DNA of 64,000 nucleotides, taken from contig CAMCYD010000002.1 in NCBI GenBank assembly GCA_945883785.1, forward strand, positions 1-64,000, read 5' to 3'. This document shows positions 1-9,240 of the stretch, piece after piece. Under the pieces are notes generated by a model. The model was not told the origin of the DNA and made no database searches. It saw only the letters and a list, made by a program, of their open reading frames with translations. The position numbers and the translations under genes were made by a program. Origin of the DNA: Helicobacter pylori PMSS1 (GTDB taxonomy: Bacteria; Campylobacterota; Campylobacteria; Campylobacterales; Arcobacteraceae). How positions within the stretch are numbered: position 1 is the stretch's first letter; each line of letters opens with the position of its first letter.

Positions 1-87
1 TCTATTGACTTTGAAGTTTAATTGCTCTTCATAAGAGTTTCCACCCAATGAACATCCACCACATATATTAAAATAATCGCATTGCAT
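1..87 (-). CDS. TrmA/RlmD-family RNA uracil-5-methyltransferase, N-terminal fragment
   Basis: This is an open frame of 29 codons running off the left edge, beginning with ATG at 85-87. The fragment starts MQCDYFNICGGCSLG and continues with a YEEQ motif. A cysteine pattern C-x5-C-G-G-C followed by Y-E-x-Q-L-x-x-K is the N-terminal signature of SAM-dependent m5U methyltransferases (TrmA, RlmC, RlmD) that carry or derive from an Fe-S cluster motif. In Campylobacterota the usual family member is annotated TrmA, which methylates U54 of tRNA. Only 29 residues are visible, so the subfamily cannot be decided. It is transcribed on the same strand as the flagellin gene upstream but is separated from it by a strong terminator, so it is probably transcribed independently. 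Confidence 0.6.
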   Translation of the reverse strand, partial: MQCDYFNICGGCSLGGNSYEEQLNFKVNR

Positions 88-139
88 TTTTCAAATCCTA
101 AGATAACATTATAGTTGTTGTTTTGATTTGGAGTATAAC

Positions 140-170
140 AAAAAAAGCCTTTGAGAGAAAACTCAAAGGC
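140..170 (-). terminator. Rho-independent terminator of the flagellin gene
   Basis: A perfect 9-bp inverted repeat (GCCTTTGAG at 147-155, CTCAAAGGC at 162-170) has a 6-nt loop. On the minus strand it is followed by seven T residues (140-146). It lies about 25 bp downstream of the flagellin stop codon and separates flagellin from the methyltransferase gene. Confidence 0.9.
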
Positions 171-193
171 ATTTTATAAGAAAGCGGTTGTAT

Positions 194-1069
194 TTAGTTT
201 AGAAGTTTTAAAACATCATTTGGTCTAGAATTTGCTTGGGTTTCTGCATAAGTTGAAGCATTTGCTATTACTGTAAATTTATTGAAATTTGCTGATTCAC
301 TAGCATAATCAACATCTCGTATCACCGACTCTGCTGCAGCTATATTTGTGACTTGTGTCATCATGTTTCTCGTAGCTGACTCTATTTGATTTTGAGTTGA
401 ACCCAAATTTGATCTAAAGGCATTTAAATCGGTTATAGATGTATCAACTGTTGCTAGATATGCTTTTGAATAGTTTACAGTTAAACTTGAACCATCACCA
501 CCAGTATCAGTTTTCAATGAAGACAATGGATATAAGCCTGCGGTTCCTAGACCAGTCGTATTTGATTGAATAGTTCCAGTGGTAGTAATAGTATTAGTCC
601 CTTTTTCGCCAACTTGAAATATTAAAGCAGTACTTACATTATTATCTGTTTCACTTTTTTGCAGAAGAGACATTCCATTGTAATTTGTCTGGCTCGCGAT
701 ACTATCAAGCTGTATTAAGAGTTTGTTGATATCTTTTGAAAGTGCTTTTCGTCCCTCATCACTTGTAGTAGCAGTTGATGCCTGAATAAGCTTGGTTTTT
801 ACAATATCAAGTATATTTGATTGTTCCCCCATCGCTTTATCACCAATTTGTATCATAGTAACTGCACTATTTGCATTTGAGATACTTTGTCCTATACTAT
901 TTTTTTGAGTTCTTAACTTATCAGCTATCGCTAGACCAGATGCATCATCACTCGCCTTATTTATTCGCAATCCTGAACTTAACTTCTCTAAAGAATTATT
1001 CAAACTCATATTGTTGTTTGTTCCAGACTCTATAGCATTTAAGCTATTTACATTTGTATTGATTCTCAT
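194..1069 (-). CDS. fla: Flagellin
   Basis: This gene encodes the structural subunit of the flagellar filament. The 291-residue protein begins MRINTNVNSLNA and has the classic flagellin D0/D1 N-terminus (residues 1 to about 140, with SLEKLSSGLRINKASDDASGLAIADKLR). The C-terminal D1/D0 (about residues 215-291) has the RDVDYASESANF motif. The central variable region is short (about 60-70 residues), giving a small flagellin of the size seen in Arcobacter-type bacteria rather than the roughly 570 aa of Campylobacter FlaA. A good Shine-Dalgarno (AAAGGGG) lies 5 nt before ATG. The gene sits 60 bp downstream of the giant lipoprotein gene on the same strand and ends at a strong terminator. I see no GG-N10-GC sigma-54 site or clear CGAT sigma-28 -10 box upstream. 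A TTTAAG (1118-1123) and a TATTAT (1089-1094) could form a sigma-70-type promoter. The family call is certain, but whether it is FlaA or FlaB cannot be told. Confidence 0.95.
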   Translation of the reverse strand: MRINTNVNSLNAIESGTNNNMSLNNSLEKLSSGLRINKASDDASGLAIADKLRTQKNSIGQSISNANSAVTMIQIGDKAMGEQSNILDIVKTKLIQASTATTSDEGRKALSKDINKLLIQLDSIASQTNYNGMSLLQKSETDNNVSTALIFQVGEKGTNTITTTGTIQSNTTGLGTAGLYPLSSLKTDTGGDGSSLTVNYSKAYLATVDTSITDLNAFRSNLGSTQNQIESATRNMMTQVTNIAAAESVIRDVDYASESANFNKFTVIANASTYAETQANSRPNDVLKLLN

Positions 1070-1088
1070 TTTTTACCCCTTTCTTAGA

Positions 1089-1123
1089 ATAATATACGAA
1101 AGTATACTATTACATTTCTTAAA
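1089..1123 (-). promoter_or_regulatory. Candidate sigma-70-type promoter of flagellin
   Basis: On the minus strand TTTAAG (1123-1118) is followed after 23 nt by TATTAT (1094-1089), about 20 bp before the flagellin start codon. This resembles Campylobacter-type vegetative promoters, which often have TTTAAG upstream instead of a -35 box. The 60-bp gap holds no convincing sigma-54 or sigma-28 motif. The assignment is by eye and weak. Confidence 0.35.
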
Positions 1124-1129
1124 TTTAGT

Positions 1130-4100
1130 TTAAAATATTCCATAAACACATCTTACATATACAGTTGTAGTTAAAGGGGACTCTAAGGCTCCGCCTTCTT
1201 TAATATCAAATGCCCAAATTTTTGTATTATCAGTGCTATACTTAGTACTCGTCAAAATTTTATAAGTTTCTACCCCTGTGTATGCTGGAATAAATCCATA
1301 ATATCCTCTTGCTGTAGTTGTGTTACTTATTCCAGCTCCAACCTCATAAGATGTTGGTACTCTCCATCCCTCTCCATATGTAGTCGCACAATACTGGATT
1401 CCAGTACCAGTATTATTAGCATCAATCTGAACATTTTTATTTGCATATGCAATTGAAACATTTACATCTGTTCCATATGTCGTATTTGATTCAGGCGAAT
1501 TTCCAAAACTTTGTGTAGCAGTTACTGCTGTTGTGTATGCCATAACAGCTGCTGAAGTTCTACTTACAAAAAGATGATGAACTGGGTCATGTTGTGAATA
1601 CTCACTTTTTGTAGTATTTCGATCACTTCCACCACTTGCTAAAGGATATGTAGCATCAACACTTCGAGCACTTGTGGTTGTATTTCTATCAGCATTTATA
1701 TAATTACTTTTCAACACATAATAATGCCCATCATCAACCTTTGCCATATTTGCCGATATATTATTTGCATCTAAAACTTTCACAGGCATCAAAACTTTTT
1801 CTAATGACACATTGGTTTCATCTGTCGCATACCATCTATTTACACTATCCCAAGTATAAGTGTTACCATCAAACAACACACTACTATTTGTATAATTTGA
1901 ATCTTTTTGATTTTTATACAGTTTCAATCCATTTGCTCGAACTGTAGCTTTAAATGTAAACGAAGCTGTATCTATGCCACCATTTGCCGTACCGCCATTA
2001 TCTTTCATAGTTACTGTGATATTTGAATCACCTAGTTCTTTTCCGTACAGTGTAACAGTTATAGTTCCAGTATTATTTATACCATTTGTTACTGTTGCGG
2101 TTGCTATAGCCGTATTGCTACTCACAACTGTAAGATTTACATCTTGAGATGGTACTTTATCTCCATCTGCTATAGTAAAGTTAAATGTTTTATTACTATC
2201 AAATGATACATTTACATCAGTTATTGTCGTTGATGTAAATGGCTTATCATTCACATCTGTTACATTCAAATCAACTATATTTGTATGGACAATAGTAGCA
2301 TTTGTTTCAATATTTTTCTCATTGACAGTTATTGTAAACTTTTTAGTTCCAACATCATTATCATTTAATGTACACTCAAAATGTATTTTCATCTGTTTTG
2401 TACTATTTCCATCAATATTTTGCGTCATAAGACTGCAAGGTTTATTATCTGCAACAACAAGACTTACAAATGTCAAGTTATTTTCATCTGGTTCTGTGAT
2501 ATTTACATCATAGATAAATGTCTCATTTTGTTTTCTTGTATTGTTTGAATCTCCCAAAGTAAATGTTGCTGGTTCATTAATGTTTTTTATGTTTATAGTT
2601 ACGTTTTGATCTGCAGTTAAATTTCCATCACTTACAGTTGCTTTGAATACATATACATTTTTAACTTCAAAATTTGGTATTGCTGTTGTTTTAAATGTCA
2701 CAACTCCTGATGAGCTATTGATATCAAATGGACTTGCATCTGTTCCGCTGATGCTGTATGTTAAAGTTGTATTTTGATCTGGATCTGAAGCATCTATGCC
2801 TATCGCACTGATTTGATTTTCATTTACCGTTGCAGTAACAGATGGAGTTAAAAATGCTGGTGCTTCGTTTACATTTTGAACTGTAATAAATACAACCTTG
2901 TATGGTTCAGAATTATTTCCATCTTTTGCATATACTGTAAATTGATACCTATTATTTGTACTTGCACTATAATTTGGTATTTTATCAGGTTTAAATGTTA
3001 CTACTCCAGTTGAACTATTGATATCAAACGAACTTGCCTCGTTAGAGTCAATCCTATAAGTTAAAATATCTCCATCAACATCTGTAGCATTCACATCAAT
3101 CGCATTTTTTTGATGTTCAAATACCGTAACATTATAATCAACAGCTTCAAATACTGGTGCATCATTTGCACTTGTTACTGTGATATTTACATCTTTCACG
3201 GCACTATAAAGTGCCGTATCTTTAACTTTATAACTGAAGCTATCAGTTCCATAATAGTTTGCAGCTGGTGAGTATGTAAATGCTCCAGTTGAAGTGTTAA
3301 TGTCAAGTGTTCCATGTGTCGTATCGGTTACTTTTAAATAAGTTATACTACTCGCATTGTTATCCACATCTGTTGCCGTCAGTGTTCCTGTTTTATTTGT
3401 ATCTTCATTTGTACTCACTAAAGTATTGTATGTAGCCACTGGTGCTTCGTTTATATTTTGAACTGTAATAAAGACAATTTGCGATACTTCAGAATTATTT
3501 CCATCTTTTGCATATACTGTAAATTGATATGGTGCATGTCCATAATCTGGAGCTGTTTTAAATGTTACTACTCCAGTTGAACTATTGATATCAAAGAAGC
3601 TTGCCTCATTAGAGTCAATCCTATAAGTTAAAACATCTCCATCGATATCTGTAGCATTCACATCAATCGCACCTGTTTGTTTTTCAAATACTGTAACATT
3701 ATAATCAGCAACTTCAAATACTGGTGTGTCATTTACACTTACTACTGTGATATTTACATCTTTTGTTGCACTATCTGCTATTCCATCATTTACTTTATAG
3801 CTAAAGTTATCAGTTCCTTTGTAGTTTGCAGTTGGTGAGTATACAAATGAACCATTTTCATTTACTGTAAGTGTTCCATGTGATGGTTCAGCTACTTTAC
3901 TATATTTTAAAGTGCTATTTACATCATTATCAGTTGCAGTTAATTGTCCTGTAGAGTTAGTATCTTCATTTGTACTCAATGAGTTAAATGTTGCAACTGG
4001 AATGTCATTTACAACATTTATTGTGATACTTACAGTTTTTGCACTACTTAAACTATTGTTTCCATCTTTTGCTTGATAAGTAAAGCTATCAGTTCCATTA

Positions 4101-7100
4101 TAATTTGCAGTTGGTGAATATACAAATGAACCATTTTCATTTACTGTAAGTGTTCCATGTGATACATTACCAACTTTTGCATAAGTTAAAGTATCACCGT
4201 CTACATCTGTTGCTGTTAGTGTTCCCGTAAAATTTGTATCCTCATTTGTAGCAAAAGAATCAAAAGTTGCAACTGGTGCATCATTTACTGATGTTACTGT
4301 GATATTTACATCTTTCACGGCACTATCAAGTGAACCATCATTGACTTTATAACTAAAACTATCTGCTCCATTGTAGTTTGCAGTAGTTGGTGCGTAACTA
4401 AAACTACCACTTGATTGAATAGTCACTGTTCCATGTAGTGCATCAGCTACTTTCGAATAAGTTAAAGAATTACCATCTACATCTGAACCTGTCAATGTTA
4501 TTCCAGTTTTGGTCGTATCTTCATTTGTACTAATCACCGCACTATATGTTGCAACTGGAGCTTCATTTGTATTGTATATAGCTATAGTGACACTTTGAGT
4601 TTGGTCATGCGAAGTATTTCCGTCACTTACTTTTACTGTAAAGCTATATGAAGATTTTGTTTCATAATTTGGTATTGCTGTTGTTTTGAATGCTACAACT
4701 CCAGTTGAGCTATTGATATCAAATGAATTTGCATCTGTTCCGCTGATGCTATATATTAAAGGAATTAAATTATCTGCATCTGTTGCAGTTATTGTTATCG
4801 CATTAATTTGATTTTCATTTACACTAGCTGATGTGCTCGATGTAATCACTGGTGTACTATCATTTAAGTTATTTATAGCAACTGATATATTTTTATATGC
4901 AGTATTATTATTCTCATCACTTGCTGTAACTATAAATGCATAACTTGTTTTTGTAGATTCAAAATCTGGAAGTGTTGTAAATTTTACAACTCCTGTTGAA
5001 CTATTGATATCAAAAGAACTTGCATCTCCACCAGTAACTAATCTATAAGCTACGACTGTTGTATTATTATCAGGGTCAGTTGCATGCAGAGTTATTGCAG
5101 TAAGTGTAGTGTTTTCATCTTTTGTTAAAACATAACTAACATTATTATCGAATACTGGAGCATTGAGATTTATACTATTAACCAAAATTGAAACTGATTG
5201 ATTTTGATCATGCATTACATCTCCATCATTTACAGTCGCTGTAAATGCATATGATGATTTAGAAGTATTATTTTCTGGAGCAACTTTAAAAGTTACAACA
5301 CCTGTTGAACTATTGATATCAAATGACTCAACATCTGTTCCGCTTATTGAATATGTTAAAGAAGTGAGGTTGTCTTCATCGGTTGCAAGAAGTGTAATAG
5401 CAGCAGTTTGATTTGCATCTACTGCGATAGTTGTTGATGCACCAGCTTGAAAATGTGGTAATACATCATTTAAATTCATTACATTTATTGTTACTGTTTG
5501 ATTGACTGTAGTTCTTGTGTCACCCACTATTGCTGTAAACGAATAAGACCGTTTAGTTTCATAATCAGGAGTATTTTTAAATGTAACGACTCCACCATTG
5601 ATATTAAATAAACTTGCATCTCCACCACTTATACTATATGTCAAAGTATCATTATCAACATCTGTTGCACTTAATGTTATTGCATTTGTTTGATTTTCAT
5701 TTTCACTAGATGTCGTACTAGATGTAAATACAGGAGCATCATTTACACTTGCAACTGTGATAGTTACAGTTTGCGCTGTACTATAATTTATTCCATCAAA
5801 TACTTTATATGCAAAGCTATCAGTTCCATTATAATTTGCAACTGGTGAATAAGTATAAGAACCATTCGTATTTACGACTACTGTTCCATGTGTTGCATTT
5901 AATTCTAAGGAATATTGCAAACTACTACTATTATTATCCGCATCTGTTGCTACTGGCAATGTTCCTGATTTATTGGTATCTTCACTTATACTAAATGATG
6001 TAGCTGTTGCAACTGGTACATCATTTACACTTACAACTGTGATATTTACATCTTTTGTTAAACTATACAGTGAGCCATCACTAACTTTATAACTAAAACG
6101 ACCTGGTCCATTGTAATTTGGAGTTGGTGTATAAGTGAATGAACCGCTAGTTTTGTTTACCACAAGTGTTCCATTTAATACACTACCAACTTGTTCATAA
6201 GTTACTGTATTATTATCTACATCTGTTGCCGTTAGTGTTCCTGTAAAATTTGTATCTTCATTTGTAGTAAAAGTATCTAATGTCGCTACTGGTGCATCAT
6301 TTGCATTGAGTAAATTTATTGTTATATTTTGATCTGCTGTTAAGTTTCCATCACTTACCGTTGCTATAAAAGAATAAGAAGATTTTGTTTCAAGATCTGG
6401 AGCTATTTTAAATGTTACAACTCCTGTTGCACTATTGATATTGAAAGTTGAATTTACATCCCCACTGATACTATATGTTAAAGTAGTGTTGCTATCAGCA
6501 TCAGTTGCATTTATATCTATCGCATTTGTTTGATTTTCATTTACAGATACAGTTGTACCAGAGATAAATACTGGTGCATCATTTATATTTAAAATATTTA
6601 TTGTTACTGTTTGATTTACATCATTTGTTCCATCATTGATGGTTGCTATAAATGAATAAGAAGATTTTGTTTCAAAATTTGGAGCTGTTTGAAATGTTAC
6701 AATTCCTGTTTCACTCTCAATAGTGAAACTATTTGCATTTGTTCCACCGCCGATACTATATGTTAAAGCATTCCCATCAATATCTGTTGCATTAATATCG
6801 ATTGCATTTGTTTGATTTTCATTTACAGATACTGTTGATATAGAAGTAAATTCTGGTGGTTCATTTGCATTTAAAATATTTATTGTTACAGTTTGATTTA
6901 CATCGCTTGTTCCATCACTTGCAGTTGCGATAAAAGAATATGAAGAATTTGTTTCAAAATTTGGAGCTGTTTTAAATGTTACGACTCCAGTTGCACTATT
7001 GATATCAAAATTTGTAGTGTCTGTAATTGAATATATCAAACTACTATTATCGTCATCAGTTGCCTGCAATGTTATAGCAGCTATTTGATTTTCATTTACA

Positions 7101-8425
7101 GATGTACTAATTGATGAAGTTGCAAATACTGGAGCATCATTTACATCAGTGATATGTATAGTGACAGTTTGTGTTGCAGTTAAATTTCCATCACTTACAG
7201 TTGCTATAAAAGAATAAGAAGAGTTTGTTTCAAAATTTGGTATTGCTGTTGTTTTAAAGGTTACAACTCCTGTTGAACTATTGATATCAAATGAATTTGC
7301 ATCATTTCCACTACTGATACTATATGTTACATTATTACCATCAATATCTGTTGCATTTATATCGATTGCATTTGTTTGATTTTCAGATACTGAAGTATTT
7401 GCATCAGATGTAAATACTGGCGATTCATTTGCATTCAAAATGTTTATTGTTACAGTTTGATTTGCTTCATTTGTTCCATCACTTACAGTTGCTACAAAAG
7501 AATAAGAAGAGTTTGTTTCAAAATTTGGAGCACTTTTAAATGTTACAACTCCTGTTGAAGTATTAATATCAAAAGTTGTAGTATCGCTAATTGAATATGT
7601 CAAACTACTATTATCATCTATCACTTTTAATGATATAACACTTGTCTGATTTTCATAAGCACTTGGATGTGATGATGAGATAAAAACTGGTTTCATATTT
7701 GCAATAGTTGCATATACGGTTGTATTATTTTCAAGTGTTATAGGGATATTTGAAGTATGCGTCAGATTTGCATCTTTTTGAATAGCCATCGCAAGTGCTT
7801 TAAAACTATTTGCACTATTATTATAATCATTTGTTACATTTGCTTCGCTATTGATTTTTTGTATCATTTGAAAGATTTTCAAACTTCTCACCAATTCATT
7901 TGGACTAGCAGTTCCGCTGGCAACTATGTCACCTACCATAGCTGTTGCATTCACCTCTAAAAATTCTGCAATATCAGTTTTTGCTTGCTCTAAAGTTGAA
8001 TTTGTTATCAGTTTGTAATCAGTAACAAGTGTATTTAAACTTGAAAGGACTACTGTACCATTTGTGTCATTTGAGTCAGTATTTGTAGCAATATTTTTGA
8101 TAATATATGGGAAAGTTTCATTTGTGTCGGCATCTCTCCCTCCATAAGCTATAATTACCATATTATCAGTTGGTGTCACACTTGAAAAACTAAATGTTCC
8201 ATTTGAAACCGTAGTTGTTCTGTTTGAAATTGCCTCATCACTGCAATCATTATTTTTATTTGTATCTATACAAACAGTTGCATCAACTATATAATTATCA
8301 ACTGCCACTCCATTTAATGTAACTGTTAAAGGAGATGAAGTATCAGAACCTCCACCTCCACCACCGCAAGCATTTAAAAATAACGCAACAACGAAAACTA
8401 ATATAAAATTTAAATATCTACCCAT
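1130..8425 (-). CDS. Giant cadherin-repeat surface lipoprotein with C-terminal DUF1566 (Lcl-type) domain
   Basis: This is a 2431-residue predicted lipoprotein. The signal peptide ends in lipobox LNAC (Cys20) followed by a Gly/Ser linker. Residues about 35-240 form a small beta module (VAVDNYIVDATVCID..., ending near LSSLNTLVTDY) plus a helical stretch. A related module occurs in the lipoproteins at 41.2 and 42.5 kb. From about residue 245 to 1950 I count roughly 18 tandem Ig-like units of about 95 aa in two interleaved types. About twelve are cadherin-type (ENQ..AI..ATD.D...LTYSI...FDINSSTGVVTFK...YSF.A..SDG) and about six are VCBS/cadherin-5-like (NEDT..TGTLTATDVD...HGTL...SF.Y.P..NYNGTDSF.YK..DG). 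The Asp/Asn-rich linkers suggest Ca2+ binding. The last about 90 residues (GEGWRVPTSYEV ... YVRCVYG) match DUF1566/Lcl domains. The likely role is adhesion or cell-cell contact at the outer surface (inference). A secretion route is not evident in the window. RBS AAGGAAAG precedes the ATG. Confidence 0.85.
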   Translation of the reverse strand: MGRYLNFILVFVVALFLNACGGGGGGSDTSSPLTVTLNGVAVDNYIVDATVCIDTNKNNDCSDEAISNRTTTVSNGTFSFSSVTPTDNMVIIAYGGRDADTNETFPYIIKNIATNTDSNDTNGTVVLSSLNTLVTDYKLITNSTLEQAKTDIAEFLEVNATAMVGDIVASGTASPNELVRSLKIFQMIQKINSEANVTNDYNNSANSFKALAMAIQKDANLTHTSNIPITLENNTTVYATIANMKPVFISSSHPSAYENQTSVISLKVIDDNSSLTYSISDTTTFDINTSTGVVTFKSAPNFETNSSYSFVATVSDGTNEANQTVTINILNANESPVFTSDANTSVSENQTNAIDINATDIDGNNVTYSISSGNDANSFDINSSTGVVTFKTTAIPNFETNSSYSFIATVSDGNLTATQTVTIHITDVNDAPVFATSSISTSVNENQIAAITLQATDDDNSSLIYSITDTTNFDINSATGVVTFKTAPNFETNSSYSFIATASDGTSDVNQTVTINILNANEPPEFTSISTVSVNENQTNAIDINATDIDGNALTYSIGGGTNANSFTIESETGIVTFQTAPNFETKSSYSFIATINDGTNDVNQTVTINILNINDAPVFISGTTVSVNENQTNAIDINATDADSNTTLTYSISGDVNSTFNINSATGVVTFKIAPDLETKSSYSFIATVSDGNLTADQNITINLLNANDAPVATLDTFTTNEDTNFTGTLTATDVDNNTVTYEQVGSVLNGTLVVNKTSGSFTYTPTPNYNGPGRFSYKVSDGSLYSLTKDVNITVVSVNDVPVATATSFSISEDTNKSGTLPVATDADNNSSSLQYSLELNATHGTVVVNTNGSYTYSPVANYNGTDSFAYKVFDGINYSTAQTVTITVASVNDAPVFTSSTTSSENENQTNAITLSATDVDNDTLTYSISGGDASLFNINGGVVTFKNTPDYETKRSYSFTAIVGDTRTTVNQTVTINVMNLNDVLPHFQAGASTTIAVDANQTAAITLLATDEDNLTSLTYSISGTDVESFDINSSTGVVTFKVAPENNTSKSSYAFTATVNDGDVMHDQNQSVSILVNSINLNAPVFDNNVSYVLTKDENTTLTAITLHATDPDNNTTVVAYRLVTGGDASSFDINSSTGVVKFTTLPDFESTKTSYAFIVTASDENNNTAYKNISVAINNLNDSTPVITSSTSASVNENQINAITITATDADNLIPLIYSISGTDANSFDINSSTGVVAFKTTAIPNYETKSSYSFTVKVSDGNTSHDQTQSVTIAIYNTNEAPVATYSAVISTNEDTTKTGITLTGSDVDGNSLTYSKVADALHGTVTIQSSGSFSYAPTTANYNGADSFSYKVNDGSLDSAVKDVNITVTSVNDAPVATFDSFATNEDTNFTGTLTATDVDGDTLTYAKVGNVSHGTLTVNENGSFVYSPTANYNGTDSFTYQAKDGNNSLSSAKTVSITINVVNDIPVATFNSLSTNEDTNSTGQLTATDNDVNSTLKYSKVAEPSHGTLTVNENGSFVYSPTANYKGTDNFSYKVNDGIADSATKDVNITVVSVNDTPVFEVADYNVTVFEKQTGAIDVNATDIDGDVLTYRIDSNEASFFDINSSTGVVTFKTAPDYGHAPYQFTVYAKDGNNSEVSQIVFITVQNINEAPVATYNTLVSTNEDTNKTGTLTATDVDNNASSITYLKVTDTTHGTLDINTSTGAFTYSPAANYYGTDSFSYKVKDTALYSAVKDVNITVTSANDAPVFEAVDYNVTVFEHQKNAIDVNATDVDGDILTYRIDSNEASSFDINSSTGVVTFKPDKIPNYSASTNNRYQFTVYAKDGNNSEPYKVVFITVQNVNEAPAFLTPSVTATVNENQISAIGIDASDPDQNTTLTYSISGTDASPFDINSSSGVVTFKTTAIPNFEVKNVYVFKATVSDGNLTADQNVTINIKNINEPATFTLGDSNNTRKQNETFIYDVNITEPDENNLTFVSLVVADNKPCSLMTQNIDGNSTKQMKIHFECTLNDNDVGTKKFTITVNEKNIETNATIVHTNIVDLNVTDVNDKPFTSTTITDVNVSFDSNKTFNFTIADGDKVPSQDVNLTVVSSNTAIATATVTNGINNTGTITVTLYGKELGDSNITVTMKDNGGTANGGIDTASFTFKATVRANGLKLYKNQKDSNYTNSSVLFDGNTYTWDSVNRWYATDETNVSLEKVLMPVKVLDANNISANMAKVDDGHYYVLKSNYINADRNTTTSARSVDATYPLASGGSDRNTTKSEYSQHDPVHHLFVSRTSAAVMAYTTAVTATQSFGNSPESNTTYGTDVNVSIAYANKNVQIDANNTGTGIQYCATTYGEGWRVPTSYEVGAGISNTTTARGYYGFIPAYTGVETYKILTSTKYSTDNTKIWAFDIKEGGALESPLTTTVYVRCVYGIF

Positions 8426-8484
8426 GAAACTTTCCTTTATTAATAATTTGAATTTTACTAAACAATTCTTAAGATTAGATTAAT

Positions 8485-9228
8485 TTAAAAACCAAAATGA
8501 TAAAATTCTCTTGGTTCTTTTGCCTCAAATTCATAGTCCAAAATCTTTGTAATCTTGCTATGCAACATCACTCTTTGAACTTGTGTTGATGGTTTTCCGT
8601 ATTGAATATCTCCAACGATTGGAAATCCTGCATATTGCAAATGAACTCTTATTTGATGTGTTCGTCCATTTTCGATAACGATTTGTATTTTAGACTTATG
8701 TCCTTCCACCATATATGGCGTGACAATCGTTAAAGCTGGTTTCCCTTTTACTAAATCAATTTTACTTTTTGCGGTTTTTCCTTTGATGGTTAAAATAGGT
8801 AAATCTACTTTAAATTCATCAATAACTTTTCCATCGACAATAGCCACATATTCTTTGTAGACTTTATTGTCCATAAATTCTTTGATAGCTTTTCCCCTAA
8901 AGTCTTCATTTTTAGCGAGCATCATCACGCCACTTGTCTCTTTATCAAGTCTATTGAGAAGTTTTGCGTCTGGAAACATCTCTTCTACTTCACTTGCACT
9001 AAGATATGCTGGCTTATCAACTGCTAAAATGTCCTTATCTTGAAAGATAATTGTTACTTTTGGAATCTCTTTGATTTTAAAAATACTTTTATCGCTTATT
9101 TCGCCCCTTGCAACAAGAAGCTTTTTCCCTTCGCAAGTTACAATTCCTTTATCTATCAACTCTTTTGCTTTGCCATTTGAGATTCCCTCTTGTATTGCTA
9201 ATAATTTGTACGCTTTGTCGTTTGCCAT
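8485..9228 (-). CDS. RluA-family 23S rRNA/tRNA pseudouridine synthase
   Basis: The 247-residue protein isomerises uridine to pseudouridine in structured RNA. Residues 1-60 resemble an S4 RNA-binding domain (KLLAIQEGISNGKAKELIDKGIVTCEGK). The catalytic motif RLDKETSGVMMLAKN is present (catalytic Asp in R-L-D) at about residue 93. The C-terminal RTHQIRVHLQYAGFPIVGD motif is typical of the RluA/RluD branch. It is the last gene of a minus-strand cluster (glyQ, Nif3, zinc-ribbon, waaA, this gene) whose order I recall as conserved in Campylobacter. The RNA target cannot be deduced from sequence alone. A 12-bp gap to waaA suggests co-transcription. Confidence 0.9.
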   Translation of the reverse strand: MANDKAYKLLAIQEGISNGKAKELIDKGIVTCEGKKLLVARGEISDKSIFKIKEIPKVTIIFQDKDILAVDKPAYLSASEVEEMFPDAKLLNRLDKETSGVMMLAKNEDFRGKAIKEFMDNKVYKEYVAIVDGKVIDEFKVDLPILTIKGKTAKSKIDLVKGKPALTIVTPYMVEGHKSKIQIVIENGRTHQIRVHLQYAGFPIVGDIQYGKPSTQVQRVMLHSKITKILDYEFEAKEPREFYHFGF

Positions 9229-9240
9229 TTTTTTCCTTTT

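Noticed and set aside
1672-1947. Several frames on the plus strand opposite the giant lipoprotein gene
   Set aside because: They are antisense shadows of repetitive Asn/Thr codons, lack SD and family features.
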